64,000 nucleotides of DNA, from the NCBI GenBank assembly GCA_001263235.1, contig LGRD01000030.1:62001-126000 (forward strand). The letters run 5' to 3'. Under the pieces are notes generated by a model. It had not been told where the DNA came from. It ran no database searches and worked only from the letters and a program-made list of their open reading frames with translations. The stretch comes from Methylibium sp. NZG. Lineage in GTDB: Bacteria; Pseudomonadota; Gammaproteobacteria; Burkholderiales; Burkholderiaceae_C. Made by a program: the position numbers and the translations under genes. Positions 56,393-64,000 of this stretch are shown here, piece by piece. Each line of letters opens with the position of its first letter. The stretch's first letter is position 1.

Positions 56393-57328
56393 ATGAACAC
56401 CCTCCCCTCGTTTGACGGCAGCGTTGCGCTCGGTCACCTCGGCGTTGTGCGCGCGCGTGGCGCCGACGCTTCCAAGTTCCTGCACGGCCAGCTCACCAAC
56501 GACTTTTCGATGCTTGGTCTGTCGCAGGCGCGCCTGGCCGGTTTCTGTTCGGCCAAGGGGCGGCTGCAGGCCAGCTTCATTGCCTTCAAGCTGGCGCACG
56601 ACGACGTGGTGCTGGTCTGTTCGGCCAGCGTGCTGGCGGCCACGCTGAAGCGCCTGTCGATGTTCGTGCTGCGCATGCAATGCAAGCTGAGCGACGCGAC
56701 GGCCGAGCTGGCGCCGCACGGCCTTGTCGGCCCGACGGCAGCCGCGGTCTTGGTTGACATGCAGGTGTGGGAGAAGCGCGAGCAGAACGGCGCCAGCGTC
56801 GTTCGGCTGCCGGATGTGAACGGCGTTGCGCGGGCGATGTGCGTCGGCACGATGGCATTGCACTCGTCTCCTGCACTCGCGCTGGACGGCTGGCGATGGC
56901 TGGAGGTGCAGAGCGGCCTGCCGACCATCGAGGCGGCGACGGTCGATCAGTTCGTGCCCCAGATGCTCAACTACGAGTTGGTGGGCGGTGTCGATTTCAA
57001 GAAAGGCTGCTACCCGGGCCAGGAGATCGTCGCGCGCAGCCAGTACCGAGGCACCATCAAACGCCGCATGTTCCTGTTCGAGGTCGACCGCAACGATGCC
57101 GGAGGCGTCGTCGCCGCGGGCCAAGAGGTCTTCCACAGCGCCGATCCAGGGCAGCCCGCCGGCATGGTGGCCAATGCCGCACCGCGGCCGGACGGTGCGG
57201 GCAGCAGCCTGCTCGTCGAAGTCAAGTTGGCTGCGTTGCAAGGCGGCAGCCTGCACCTTGGGTCGCCGCAAGGCCCGCTGCTGCGGCGCGCCGAGCTGCC
57301 TTACGAAGTGACCCTTGAGACGGCCTGA
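56393..57328 (+). CDS. ygfZ: Folate-binding protein YgfZ
   Basis: 311 residues, GcvT-like fold. YgfZ uses tetrahydrofolate to support repair or assembly of iron-sulfur proteins. The signature K204-G-C206-Y-P-G-Q-E is present. The N-terminal LGHLGVVRARGADASKFLHG and the QARLAGFCSAKGRL segment match the family. Followed by a DUF4936 gene 37 bp later on the same strand. Confidence 0.95.
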   Translation: MNTLPSFDGSVALGHLGVVRARGADASKFLHGQLTNDFSMLGLSQARLAGFCSAKGRLQASFIAFKLAHDDVVLVCSASVLAATLKRLSMFVLRMQCKLSDATAELAPHGLVGPTAAAVLVDMQVWEKREQNGASVVRLPDVNGVARAMCVGTMALHSSPALALDGWRWLEVQSGLPTIEAATVDQFVPQMLNYELVGGVDFKKGCYPGQEIVARSQYRGTIKRRMFLFEVDRNDAGGVVAAGQEVFHSADPGQPAGMVANAAPRPDGAGSSLLVEVKLAALQGGSLHLGSPQGPLLRRAELPYEVTLETA

Positions 57329-57365
57329 GCCGTACCCTCGGAGGCTCTGAACGGGACTGCAGACG

Positions 57366-57692
57366 ATGCGTGAGCTGTTCGTCTACTACCGTGTTCGGGT
57401 CGGGCACGAAGCAACCGCCTTGTCGATCGTGATCGCCTTGCAGACGGAGCTCAAGCAACGCTGGCCCGGCCTCACAACCCGGCTCATGAGGCGCCCGGTC
57501 GAGCCTGGCTCGCCGCAGACGTGGATGGAGACCTACGCGATGACCTCGGCGACAAACGGCGACGGCGTCGATGCCGAATGCGAGCGAGCGATCGAAGCCG
57601 CCGCGCTCGCGCTGGCGACCAGCATCGATGGCGTTCGGCACACCGAGGTGTTTGTTCCTGCCTTCCCTGCCGTCCCTTCGAAGGGGCCCTGA
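57366..57692 (+). CDS. DUF4936 protein
   Basis: 108 residues. The family opening RELFVYYRVRVGHEA and the middle GLTTRLMRRPVE, then TWMETYA, are recognised from DUF4936 proteins of betaproteobacteria; the size and small alpha/beta ferredoxin-like pattern also fit. Function unknown. It sits directly after ygfZ, an arrangement common in the group. Convergent with the thioesterase-acetyltransferase fusion. Confidence 0.85.
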   Translation: MRELFVYYRVRVGHEATALSIVIALQTELKQRWPGLTTRLMRRPVEPGSPQTWMETYAMTSATNGDGVDAECERAIEAAALALATSIDGVRHTEVFVPAFPAVPSKGP

Positions 57693-57752
57693 CTGAACTG
57701 GGCAGCGTATCTGCCTGCCCAACCGCGCCTGCGAATCGAAGCAGTCGGCCTG

Positions 57753-58676
57753 TCAAGCCGCCAACGGCTTGAACATCTCGATGTGCGCAATGCCGGCTTC
57801 TTCGAACACCCCGCCTCGCACCTCAAAGCCCGCGCGGCGGTAGAACGCCGAGGCGCTCATCTGCGCATGCAGCACCACCTCGGTGTTGCCGGCGGCCCGG
57901 GCCGACTGCATCAGCGCTTCCAGAATGCTGGCGCCCAGGCCGGCGCTGCGCATGGCGGCGATCACGGCCATGCGGCCGACCTTGGCCACACCGGGTGCGT
58001 GCTGCACCCACCGGCCAGTGGCCAGCGGCAGCCCGAAGCGGTTGTAGGCCACGGCGTGGACGCACGTGGCGTCTTCAGGGTCCCACTCCAGGGCGGCCGG
58101 AATTTTCTGTTCCTGCACGAACACGTCGCTGCGGATCGCGGTGGCATCGCGCCCGAGTTCAGCCCACGCGCCGACGCGCAGCTCGACCATCGCTTCACCT
58201 GCTTCATAGCCCACGAACACCTCACGCAGCGCCTGTGGCACGGGGCGAGACGTCTGCGTGTGGGGGTCGGCAAACACATAAACCAGTTCGCCCGACACCA
58301 GCAACTGTTCCTGCCGGAACACCGCAGCCGAGAACAGCACCGACGACGTGCCGACCCGAGCGCACCGAACGCCCACGTGCAGCACGTCGTCGTACACGGC
58401 CGAGGCCACGTACTCGAGCGTGGCCTTGCGAACATAGATGTCGCCGCCGAGCTGCTCCATCGTCTGTGCATACGGCGCGGCCAGCGCCCGCCAGTAGCCG
58501 GCCACGGCGGTGTCGAAGTACATCAGGTAGTGGCCGTTGAAGACGATTCTCTGCGCGTCGATCTCAGCCCAGCGCACGCGCAGCCGGTCGAGAAAGCGGA
58601 AGCCGCTGCGGGTCGGTTGCGCCGCCGCGGCGGGTGTCTGGCCGCGTGTCTTGTCTTGCCCCATGCCTCGGTTCAC
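57753..58676 (-). CDS. YbgC/FadM-type thioesterase fused to a GNAT acetyltransferase
   Basis: 307 residues with two domains. Residues about 28-150 form a hotdog thioesterase (RVRWAEIDAQRIVFNGHYL with the expected Asp). Residues about 165-305 form a GNAT domain (VFVQEQKIPAALEWDPED, then KVGRMAVIAAMRSAGLGASI as the acetyl-CoA loop). The GNAT part resembles ElaA/YjcF-like proteins. Substrates unknown. The GTG at 58676 overlaps the upstream hydrolase stop; an ATG at 58664 is the alternative start. Confidence 0.85.
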   Translation of the reverse strand: MNRGMGQDKTRGQTPAAAAQPTRSGFRFLDRLRVRWAEIDAQRIVFNGHYLMYFDTAVAGYWRALAAPYAQTMEQLGGDIYVRKATLEYVASAVYDDVLHVGVRCARVGTSSVLFSAAVFRQEQLLVSGELVYVFADPHTQTSRPVPQALREVFVGYEAGEAMVELRVGAWAELGRDATAIRSDVFVQEQKIPAALEWDPEDATCVHAVAYNRFGLPLATGRWVQHAPGVAKVGRMAVIAAMRSAGLGASILEALMQSARAAGNTEVVLHAQMSASAFYRRAGFEVRGGVFEEAGIAHIEMFKPLAA

Positions 58677-59611
58677 CTTTCGAATGCTGCCTTCAGCGCT
58701 TGGGCGGCCAGCGCCTGCGCCGCCTCGGCCTCTTCGAGCACCTTGCCCATCTTGATGAAGTCGTGCGTCACGCCGCGGTAGATCTCCAACCCGACGGGCA
58801 CACCGGCCGCGCGCAGCCTGTCGGCGTAGGCCACGCCTTCATCGACGAGCGGGTCGCATTCCGCGAGCAGCACACAGGCCGGCGCCACGGTGTCGACCGA
58901 ATCGGCCAGCAGCGGCGCAAACCGCCAGTCGGTGCGCCGCCCGTGATCGATGTAGTGATTGAAGAACCACTCGATACCAGCCGCCTCCAGCAGAAAGCCG
59001 CTCGCAAAGCGCTGGTGCGATGCGCTCTCGGCAAACGCCGCCGTGCCCGGCGTGATGAGCAGCTGCAGGCGCAGCGACAGGCCAGTGTCGCGTGCATGGA
59101 TCGCGCAGACGGCCGCCAGCGTGCCGCCCGCGCTGTCGCCGCCGACGGCCAGGCGCGCGCCATCCAGGCCAAGCGTGTGGCCGCTGCGGGTGAGCCAATG
59201 CATTGCTTCCCACGCATCGAGCACTGCACACGGAAAGCGGTGCTCCGGCGCCAGCCGGTACTGCAACGCCACCACCGCCGCACCGCTGCGAAACGCGAGC
59301 TGCCGGCACAGGCTGTCGTGCGTATCGAAGTTACCGATCGTGAAGCCGCCGCCGTGCAGGTACAGCAGCACCGGCAAACGTGCGTGCGAGTTTGCGTACA
59401 GGCGCGCACGAAGCGGCGTGCCGTCGGAGGCTGCCAGATCGAAGTCCTCGATGCGCGCCAGCGGCACGCGCGGCAACTCCAGCACCTCGGTGGCGGCCAC
59501 GTAAGCCGCGCGCGCCTCGGGAACGCTCATCGCGTAGAACGGCGGGCGGTTGAGGCGGCGCACGCCCTCCAGGATGCCCGCCATCGCGGGGGTTAGCTGG
59601 GCCGAGCTCAT
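58673..59611 (-). CDS. Alpha/beta-hydrolase, hormone-sensitive-lipase family
   Basis: 312 residues. The family oxyanion motif H86-G-G-G-F, nucleophile S160 in GGDSAGGTLA, acid D253 in ECDPLVDEG and H283 in GVTHDF form a complete active site. It should hydrolyse short-chain esters. The start overlaps the rpoS stop by four bases, so it is translationally coupled to rpoS, and its own stop overlaps the next gene. Confidence 0.92.
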   Translation of the reverse strand: MSSAQLTPAMAGILEGVRRLNRPPFYAMSVPEARAAYVAATEVLELPRVPLARIEDFDLAASDGTPLRARLYANSHARLPVLLYLHGGGFTIGNFDTHDSLCRQLAFRSGAAVVALQYRLAPEHRFPCAVLDAWEAMHWLTRSGHTLGLDGARLAVGGDSAGGTLAAVCAIHARDTGLSLRLQLLITPGTAAFAESASHQRFASGFLLEAAGIEWFFNHYIDHGRRTDWRFAPLLADSVDTVAPACVLLAECDPLVDEGVAYADRLRAAGVPVGLEIYRGVTHDFIKMGKVLEEAEAAQALAAQALKAAFER

Positions 59612-60678
59612 CAGAACAGCGAGTCGCGATCCACGCCCTGGCGGATCATGCGGCGCTTGAGCTTGAGCAGCGCCTCTTGCTGAATCTGGCGGATGCGCTC
59701 TCGCGTGAGGCCCAGCCGCTCGGCCAGCACTTCCAGCGTTTCGGGTTCCCGGTCGCGCAAGCCGTAGCGGCCCGCCAGCACCTCGCGCTCGCGGTCGTTC
59801 AACTCGTCCAGGCCGTGGTTGAGAAGTTGCTCGACCTCGTTGCTCAGTGTCAGGCTCATCGGGTCGGACGACCCGTCGTCGGCCACGCCGTCGAGCACCG
59901 ACTCGGAGCCGGCGTCGGCCTGGTGCCGGTCGATCGGAGCGTCGAGCGAGGTCGGCACTTCGGCAAACTTCAGCAGGTCGGTGACCTCGCGCACCGGTCT
60001 GCCCACCGCCGCGGCGATGTCTTCAACGCGCACAGGTTTGTCGGCGGCGCCTGCGCTCGCAGCGGCGGCTTCGAGCAGGCGGCGCGCCTTCAGCACCTGG
60101 TTGAGTTCGCGCACGATGTGGACCGGGAGTCGCACCAGCCGCGCCTGATGCATGATGGAGCGTTCGATGTTCTGGCGGATCCACCACGACGCATACGTCG
60201 AAAACCGAAAGCCGCGCTCGGGCTCGAACTTGCCGATCGCGTGCATCAGGCCGAGGTTGCCTTCTTCGATCAGGTCGGTCATCGGCAGGCCGCGGCCCAG
60301 GTAGTTCTTGGCGATGCTGACGACCAGGCGCAGGTTGTGCTCGATCATCGTCTGACGGGCGCTGAAGTCGCCCTGACGTGCGCGCGTGGCGGTCTCGAAT
60401 TCTTCTTGCGGCGTCAGAAGCGGCGCGCGCCGGATCTCGCGCAGGTACACCTGCAGCGTGTTGCCCACCTCAGAATCGCCGGCGGCAAATTCGTTGATGA
60501 CGCGAGCGTCGGCGCCCGGGCTCGCCGGGTCGTCGAGCGCTACCGCGTCGGCGCCGTCGGGATCACTCGGAAAAGCCTCTTCGCGACTCTCGGCCGCTTT
60601 CGGGGTGGGTTTGCCACTCGGTCCGGCCACTGCCGAGGCCGTGACGTTCAGGTCGGGTTGTGCGCGCTTCTTGGCCAT
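59611..60678 (-). CDS. rpoS: RNA polymerase sigma factor RpoS
   Basis: 355 residues. Stationary-phase/general-stress sigma. Region 1.2 begins near residue 72 ([19 protein letters not shown]), region 2 has [20 protein letters not shown] and [17 protein letters not shown], region 3 [15 protein letters not shown], and region 4 [17 protein letters not shown]. The size and the [12 protein letters not shown]-type sequence (here [16 protein letters not shown]) distinguish RpoS from RpoD. nlpD lies 38 bp upstream; in other bacteria the rpoS promoter lies within nlpD. Confidence 0.97.
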   Translation of the reverse strand: MAKKRAQPDLNVTASAVAGPSGKPTPKAAESREEAFPSDPDGADAVALDDPASPGADARVINEFAAGDSEVGNTLQVYLREIRRAPLLTPQEEFETATRARQGDFSARQTMIEHNLRLVVSIAKNYLGRGLPMTDLIEEGNLGLMHAIGKFEPERGFRFSTYASWWIRQNIERSIMHQARLVRLPVHIVRELNQVLKARRLLEAAAASAGAADKPVRVEDIAAAVGRPVREVTDLLKFAEVPTSLDAPIDRHQADAGSESVLDGVADDGSSDPMSLTLSNEVEQLLNHGLDELNDREREVLAGRYGLRDREPETLEVLAERLGLTRERIRQIQQEALLKLKRRMIRQGVDRDSLF

Positions 60679-60716
60679 GACCGTTGCCTCCAGCGCGCTG
60701 AACCGTCAGCGCGCCG

Positions 60717-61748
60717 TCAGCGCGGCGGCAGGAGCTTGGCCGGGTCGATCGGCTTGCCCTGGCGGCGAATTTCAAAGTGGAGCTGCACGCGGCTGGCGTC
60801 GGTTGATCCCATCTCGGCGATCTTCTGGCCGCGTCGCACCGCCTGGTCTTCCTTGACCAACAGTGCCTGATTGTGCGCGTAGGCGGTCAGGTAGGTGTTG
60901 TTGTGCTTCAAGATCACGAGGTTGCCGTATCCGCGCAGGCCCGACCCGGCGTACACCACTTTGCCTTCGGCAGCAGCCAGAACAGGGTCACCCGCCTTGC
61001 CGGCGAACATCAGGCCCTTGGTCTTGCCTTCTTCGAATGGCGCCACCACCGAGCCGGCAGCCGGCCACAGCCAGTTGACATCGTCATCAGCCTCACGTGC
61101 AGCAGGCGCAGCGGGTGCTGTTGCAGGCGCTGCAACGACCGCAGCGACCGCAGCGCCCGTTGCCGGCGCGACCACCCCTGGCCCCGGTGCTGCGGCCGTG
61201 GCGGGGGCTGTGCTTGCAGGGCCTGCCGGTGGCTTGGCGTCGAGCGGTCGTGTTTCGACCCTCGCCGCGGTCACCGGTCGCGTGGCCGCGCTGGGGTCAG
61301 TGCCTGGCGGCACCACGCGCAGCACCTGCCCGACCTCGACGATGTTGGGGTTGTCGAGGTTGTTCCACTTGACCAGGTCTTTCCAGTTCTGGCCGGTCTC
61401 CAGGCCGATGCGGATGATGGTGTCGCCCGGCTTGACGCTGTAGTAGCCGGGTTTGCCGGCATTCTCGGAACCCGGCAGGGGTTTGGGGGCGTCGGCCGGT
61501 GGCGCGACGACGATGGGCTTGACCTCGACCGGCGCGCTCGCCACCGCAGGCGGGGCGGCCGCAGCGGCGGCCGCCGATGCAGCCGCGGCCACGGCGGCGG
61601 CCCGAGCGGCCACGCGATCTTCCACCGGTGCAGGCGTCTTGGACGTGGCGCATGCACCCACCAACAGCGCGGCAACAACGCCGACGACCCCACCCTTCGT
61701 CCACGACCCTGGTGCTTGCGTCAAATCAACCCCTGCTTTGTCCGTCAT
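60717..61748 (-). CDS. nlpD: NlpD-type lipoprotein, LysM and M23 domains
   Basis: 343 residues. A lipoprotein signal ends at C33 in AALLVGAC. A LysM domain at about residues 95-145 (YYSVKPGDTIIRIGLETG) binds murein, and a long Ala/Pro/Val-rich linker follows. The C-terminal M23 domain (about 245-343) appears to lack the first zinc His/Asp pair (KGLMFAGKAGDPV in its place), so it is probably an amidase activator rather than an enzyme, as in E. coli NlpD. Overlaps pcm upstream. Confidence 0.93.
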   Translation of the reverse strand: MTDKAGVDLTQAPGSWTKGGVVGVVAALLVGACATSKTPAPVEDRVAARAAAVAAAASAAAAAAAPPAVASAPVEVKPIVVAPPADAPKPLPGSENAGKPGYYSVKPGDTIIRIGLETGQNWKDLVKWNNLDNPNIVEVGQVLRVVPPGTDPSAATRPVTAARVETRPLDAKPPAGPASTAPATAAAPGPGVVAPATGAAVAAVVAAPATAPAAPAAREADDDVNWLWPAAGSVVAPFEEGKTKGLMFAGKAGDPVLAAAEGKVVYAGSGLRGYGNLVILKHNNTYLTAYAHNQALLVKEDQAVRRGQKIAEMGSTDASRVQLHFEIRRQGKPIDPAKLLPPR

Positions 61749-62554
61749 CCGATCAATCCCGATTTTAAGGGGACGAAGTTGACTGCCTCGTGAACCCGAT
61801 GCACGTAGCCCTGCTCATTTCGGTCAACCACCACGAGCATTTGCTTGGCCGACTCGGGTTGCCGCACCGGCGACACGAGGCGCCCACCGACGGCCAGCTG
61901 GTCGAGCCACGCGGCTGGCAATGCGTCACCCCCGGCCGCCGCGATGATGCTGTCGTACGGCGCGTTGGGCGGGTGCCCGAGCATGCCGTCACCGTACACC
62001 AGCCTCAGCCGGGTCGACCGCAGCGGCGCAAGCAGTTCGCGCGCCTTGTCGTGCAGCGGCTTGAGGCGCTCGACCGAGATCACACTGTGCGCCAGCTCCG
62101 ACAGCACCGCCGCCTGGTAGCCGCAGCCGGTGCCGATCTCAAGCACCTTGCCAAGGCCGCCGTGGTTGCGCGCATTGGCGCCGCCCATCAACAGTTCGAT
62201 CATGCGTGCCACCACCGACGGTTTGGAAATCGTCTGTCCGTGGCCGATCGGCAGGCTGGTGTCTTCATAAGCCTGCGTCACCAGCGCGGCGTCGACGAAC
62301 TGGTGACGCGGCACCTGCGCCATCGCGTTCAGCACCGGCTCCGACTGCACACCGCTCGCGCGCAGCCGTTGCACCATTTGCCGGCGCACGTCCGCAGAGT
62401 CCAGGCCCAAACCAGCCGATGCCTTGGAGCGAACGCTGTGGCTCGCAGGCGCACGTTCTGGCTGTTCGACCGACCGCGCAGGCTTGACCTGCTCCAGGCG
62501 CAGCGGAAAGCCCGCTGCCCTGGGGCGGTTGGTGCGCGGCGGCGGCGAGCTCAT
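61745..62554 (-). CDS. pcm: Protein-L-isoaspartate O-methyltransferase
   Basis: 269 residues. Repairs damaged isoaspartyl residues using SAM. The SAM motif is [19 protein letters not shown]; the region II segment [17 protein letters not shown] and the PDSIIAAAG-type segment (here [16 protein letters not shown]) follow. About 55 residues of Arg/Pro/Ser-rich sequence precede the usual start, so the true start may lie downstream, for instance near [14 protein letters not shown]. It overlaps surE and nlpD by four bases each. Confidence 0.95.
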   Translation of the reverse strand: MSSPPPRTNRPRAAGFPLRLEQVKPARSVEQPERAPASHSVRSKASAGLGLDSADVRRQMVQRLRASGVQSEPVLNAMAQVPRHQFVDAALVTQAYEDTSLPIGHGQTISKPSVVARMIELLMGGANARNHGGLGKVLEIGTGCGYQAAVLSELAHSVISVERLKPLHDKARELLAPLRSTRLRLVYGDGMLGHPPNAPYDSIIAAAGGDALPAAWLDQLAVGGRLVSPVRQPESAKQMLVVVDRNEQGYVHRVHEAVNFVPLKSGLIG

Positions 62555-63306
62555 GAGGCCGACGTGCCGACCCAGTCGCGCCAGGCCGGCAAGGTGGCGT
62601 GGTCGGTCAGGTCCACCTGAAGCGGCGTGATGGACACGTGGCCGTTGGCCGTCGCATGGAAGTCGGTGCCTTCGCCCGCCTCACGGGCGTCGCCGGCCGG
62701 GCCGATCCAGTACATCGTGTCGCCGCGCGGGCTGGTCTGGCGGATCACGGGTTCGCTTGCGTGGCGACGGCCGAGCCGGGTGATCTGCACCGGCAGCCGG
62801 TCCGCATCGGCACGGTTGGGAATGTTCACGTTGAGCAGCCACGGCCGCGTTGACGGCGGATGGCGCAGCACCTGTTCGATGACCCGGCGCGCCACGCGCG
62901 ACGCGGCGTCGAGTTCAGCCCAGCCCTTGTTCACTTGCGAGAACGCAATCGCCGGGATGCCGAACAGGTAGCCTTCCATCGCTGCCGCCACCGTGCCCGA
63001 GTACAAGGTGTCGTCGCCCATGTTGGCGCCGTTGTTGATGCCCGAGACCACGAGGTCGGGGCGCGTGGGAAGCAGGCCGGTCAGGGCGAGGTGCACGCAG
63101 TCCGACGGCGTGCCGTTGATGTAGCGGAAGCCGTTGGCGGCGGTGAAGACCGACAGCGGACGACTGAGTGTCAGCGAATTCGAGGTGCCGCTCGCGTTCT
63201 GCTCGGGCGCGACGACGTCGAGTTCGCCGAGACCTTCGCAGGCCTTGACCAAGGCTGCAAGCCCGGGAGCGAGGTAACCATCGTCGTTTGCAATCAGGAT
63301 TTTCAT
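62551..63306 (-). CDS. surE: 5'/3'-nucleotidase SurE
   Basis: 251 residues. A metal-dependent phosphatase of nucleoside monophosphates, active in stationary phase. Metal ligands are D8 and D9 in [16 protein letters not shown]39 in [12 protein letters not shown] and N91 in [10 protein letters not shown]. The start at 63306 gives the family N-terminus; the longer upstream frame does not. First gene of the surE-pcm-nlpD-rpoS run, all overlapping or close. Confidence 0.97.
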   Translation of the reverse strand: MKILIANDDGYLAPGLAALVKACEGLGELDVVAPEQNASGTSNSLTLSRPLSVFTAANGFRYINGTPSDCVHLALTGLLPTRPDLVVSGINNGANMGDDTLYSGTVAAAMEGYLFGIPAIAFSQVNKGWAELDAASRVARRVIEQVLRHPPSTRPWLLNVNIPNRADADRLPVQITRLGRRHASEPVIRQTSPRGDTMYWIGPAGDAREAGEGTDFHATANGHVSITPLQVDLTDHATLPAWRDWVGTSAS

Positions 63307-63406
63307 CGTGCGATTGTAGGGAATCGGCCGCGCGATTCGGGCCCCGATTGATCGCTGCGAGTCAGGGCGCTGCGTATCATGGTGGCCTTGGAAGGAGACA
63401 AACCGC

Positions 63407-64000
63407 ATGCATACTTGGGTGTGTGACAACCCGATCGGTGTCGAAGCGCTGAACTGGAAAGAGTTGCCGACGCCGCAGCCTTCGGCTGGCGAGGTTCGCG
63501 TGGCCATTCGCGCGGCGAGCCTGAACTTCCCCGATCTGCTGATCGTGCAGAACAAGTACCAGATGAAGCCGCCGCTGCCCTTCGTGCCGGGCTCGGAGTA
63601 CGCCGGCGTCGTCGAGGCTGTCGGCGACGGTGTGACGCACCTCAAGGTGGGCGACGCGGTCGCAGCCTTTGGTGGCACCGGTGGCTTTGCCACCCATGCC
63701 TGTGTGAGCGCATCGCTGGTCATGCCCCTTCCCGCGGGCTTCGCGTTCGACGACGCGGCCGCGTTTGTTCTCACCTACGCAACCACCCACCACGCGCTGC
63801 TCGACCGCGCGCAGCTCAAGGCCGGCGAATCGGTGCTGGTGCTCGGTGCTGCTGGCGGCGTCGGCACGGCTGCCATTCAGATCGCCAAGGCGGCCGGCGC
63901 CAAAGTGATTGCGGCGGCCTCCAGCGACGAGAAGTGTGTGCTGTGCAAAACCCTCGGCGCCGACGCGTCGATCAACTACACGACTGCCAACCTGCGTGAC
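63407..64000 (+). CDS. NADPH:quinone oxidoreductase-like dehydrogenase (partial)
   Basis: 198 codons are visible; the gene runs off the right edge. It is a medium-chain dehydrogenase without zinc ligands: [37 protein letters not shown], then the NADPH loop [19 protein letters not shown]. These are features of the quinone oxidoreductase (QOR) branch. A strong ribosome site, GGAAGGAG, precedes the ATG at 63407. Divergent from surE with a 100-bp gap. Confidence 0.88.
   Translation, partial: MHTWVCDNPIGVEALNWKELPTPQPSAGEVRVAIRAASLNFPDLLIVQNKYQMKPPLPFVPGSEYAGVVEAVGDGVTHLKVGDAVAAFGGTGGFATHACVSASLVMPLPAGFAFDDAAAFVLTYATTHHALLDRAQLKAGESVLVLGAAGGVGTAAIQIAKAAGAKVIAAASSDEKCVLCKTLGADASINYTTANLRD

Overview
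The window is GC-rich (roughly two thirds G+C by eye) and densely coded. It looks like chromosomal DNA of a betaproteobacterium of the order Burkholderiales, probably from the Rubrivivax/Leptothrix/Methylibium side. This is inferred from gene content: an EarP/EF-P pair with arginine 32 in EF-P, the surE-pcm-nlpD-rpoS block, a hup/tRNA-Val/ppiD block, tatD-pilZ-holB-tmk-mltG, and Bug-type (TctC-like) solute-binding proteins without their permease. No rRNA, CRISPR array, intact insertion sequence or prophage was seen.

Layout. 1-1.3 kb holds a two-component locus: the start of a probable sensor kinase, a NarL-type regulator and a stand-alone receiver. 1.6-7.5 kb has a zinc dehydrogenase, a small membrane protein, a DUF2087 protein, tadA, an LD-carboxypeptidase and parC. 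7.5-9.0 kb is a lower-GC accessory patch with vapB, vapC and a nitrilase-superfamily amidohydrolase joined by overlapping stop/start codons. 9.1-11.7 kb has a pirin and isocitrate lyase. 11.9-19.2 kb is an acyl-CoA/sulfur-amino-acid block: CoA-binding protein, O-acetylhomoserine sulfhydrylase, acyl-CoA synthetase, enoyl-CoA hydratase, ETF-ubiquinone oxidoreductase and an old yellow enzyme. 19.4-25.6 kb carries an SDR, a YceH protein, thioesterases (one frameshifted), a PAS-LuxR regulator, scoAB, pyrD and rpiA.

25.6-36.5 kb has a small lysine-rich protein, a 13-bp tandem repeat, a lipase-like hydrolase, mnmC (with a degraded methyltransferase motif), a DUF3445 protein, efp, earP, uvrC, a lipoprotein, pgsA and an EamA transporter. 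36.5-40.3 kb has a tartrate/malate-type dehydrogenase, hup, tRNA-Val, ppiD and tRNA-His. 40.4-44.8 kb is a loose set of a LysR regulator, a methyltransferase and envelope proteins. 44.8-51.7 kb is the most distinctive accessory region: two formylglycine-type sulfatases, two Bug binding proteins, an intact and a decayed alpha/beta hydrolase, and a Crp-family regulator, all on one strand. 51.9-63.3 kb returns to core genes (tatD, pilZ, holB, tmk, mltG, ygfZ, rpoS, nlpD, pcm, surE), and a quinone-oxidoreductase-like gene runs off the right end.

How the genes work together. The acyl-CoA synthetase, hydratase, ETF-QO and scoAB support fatty and keto acid oxidation, and isocitrate lyase lets the resulting acetyl-CoA be assimilated. 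EarP would glycosylate EF-P. RpoS sits in a stress/repair block with Pcm and SurE. The sulfatase cluster has the form of a pathway that captures and desulfates an unknown organosulfate. All functional calls are from reading the sequence; no database search was run.
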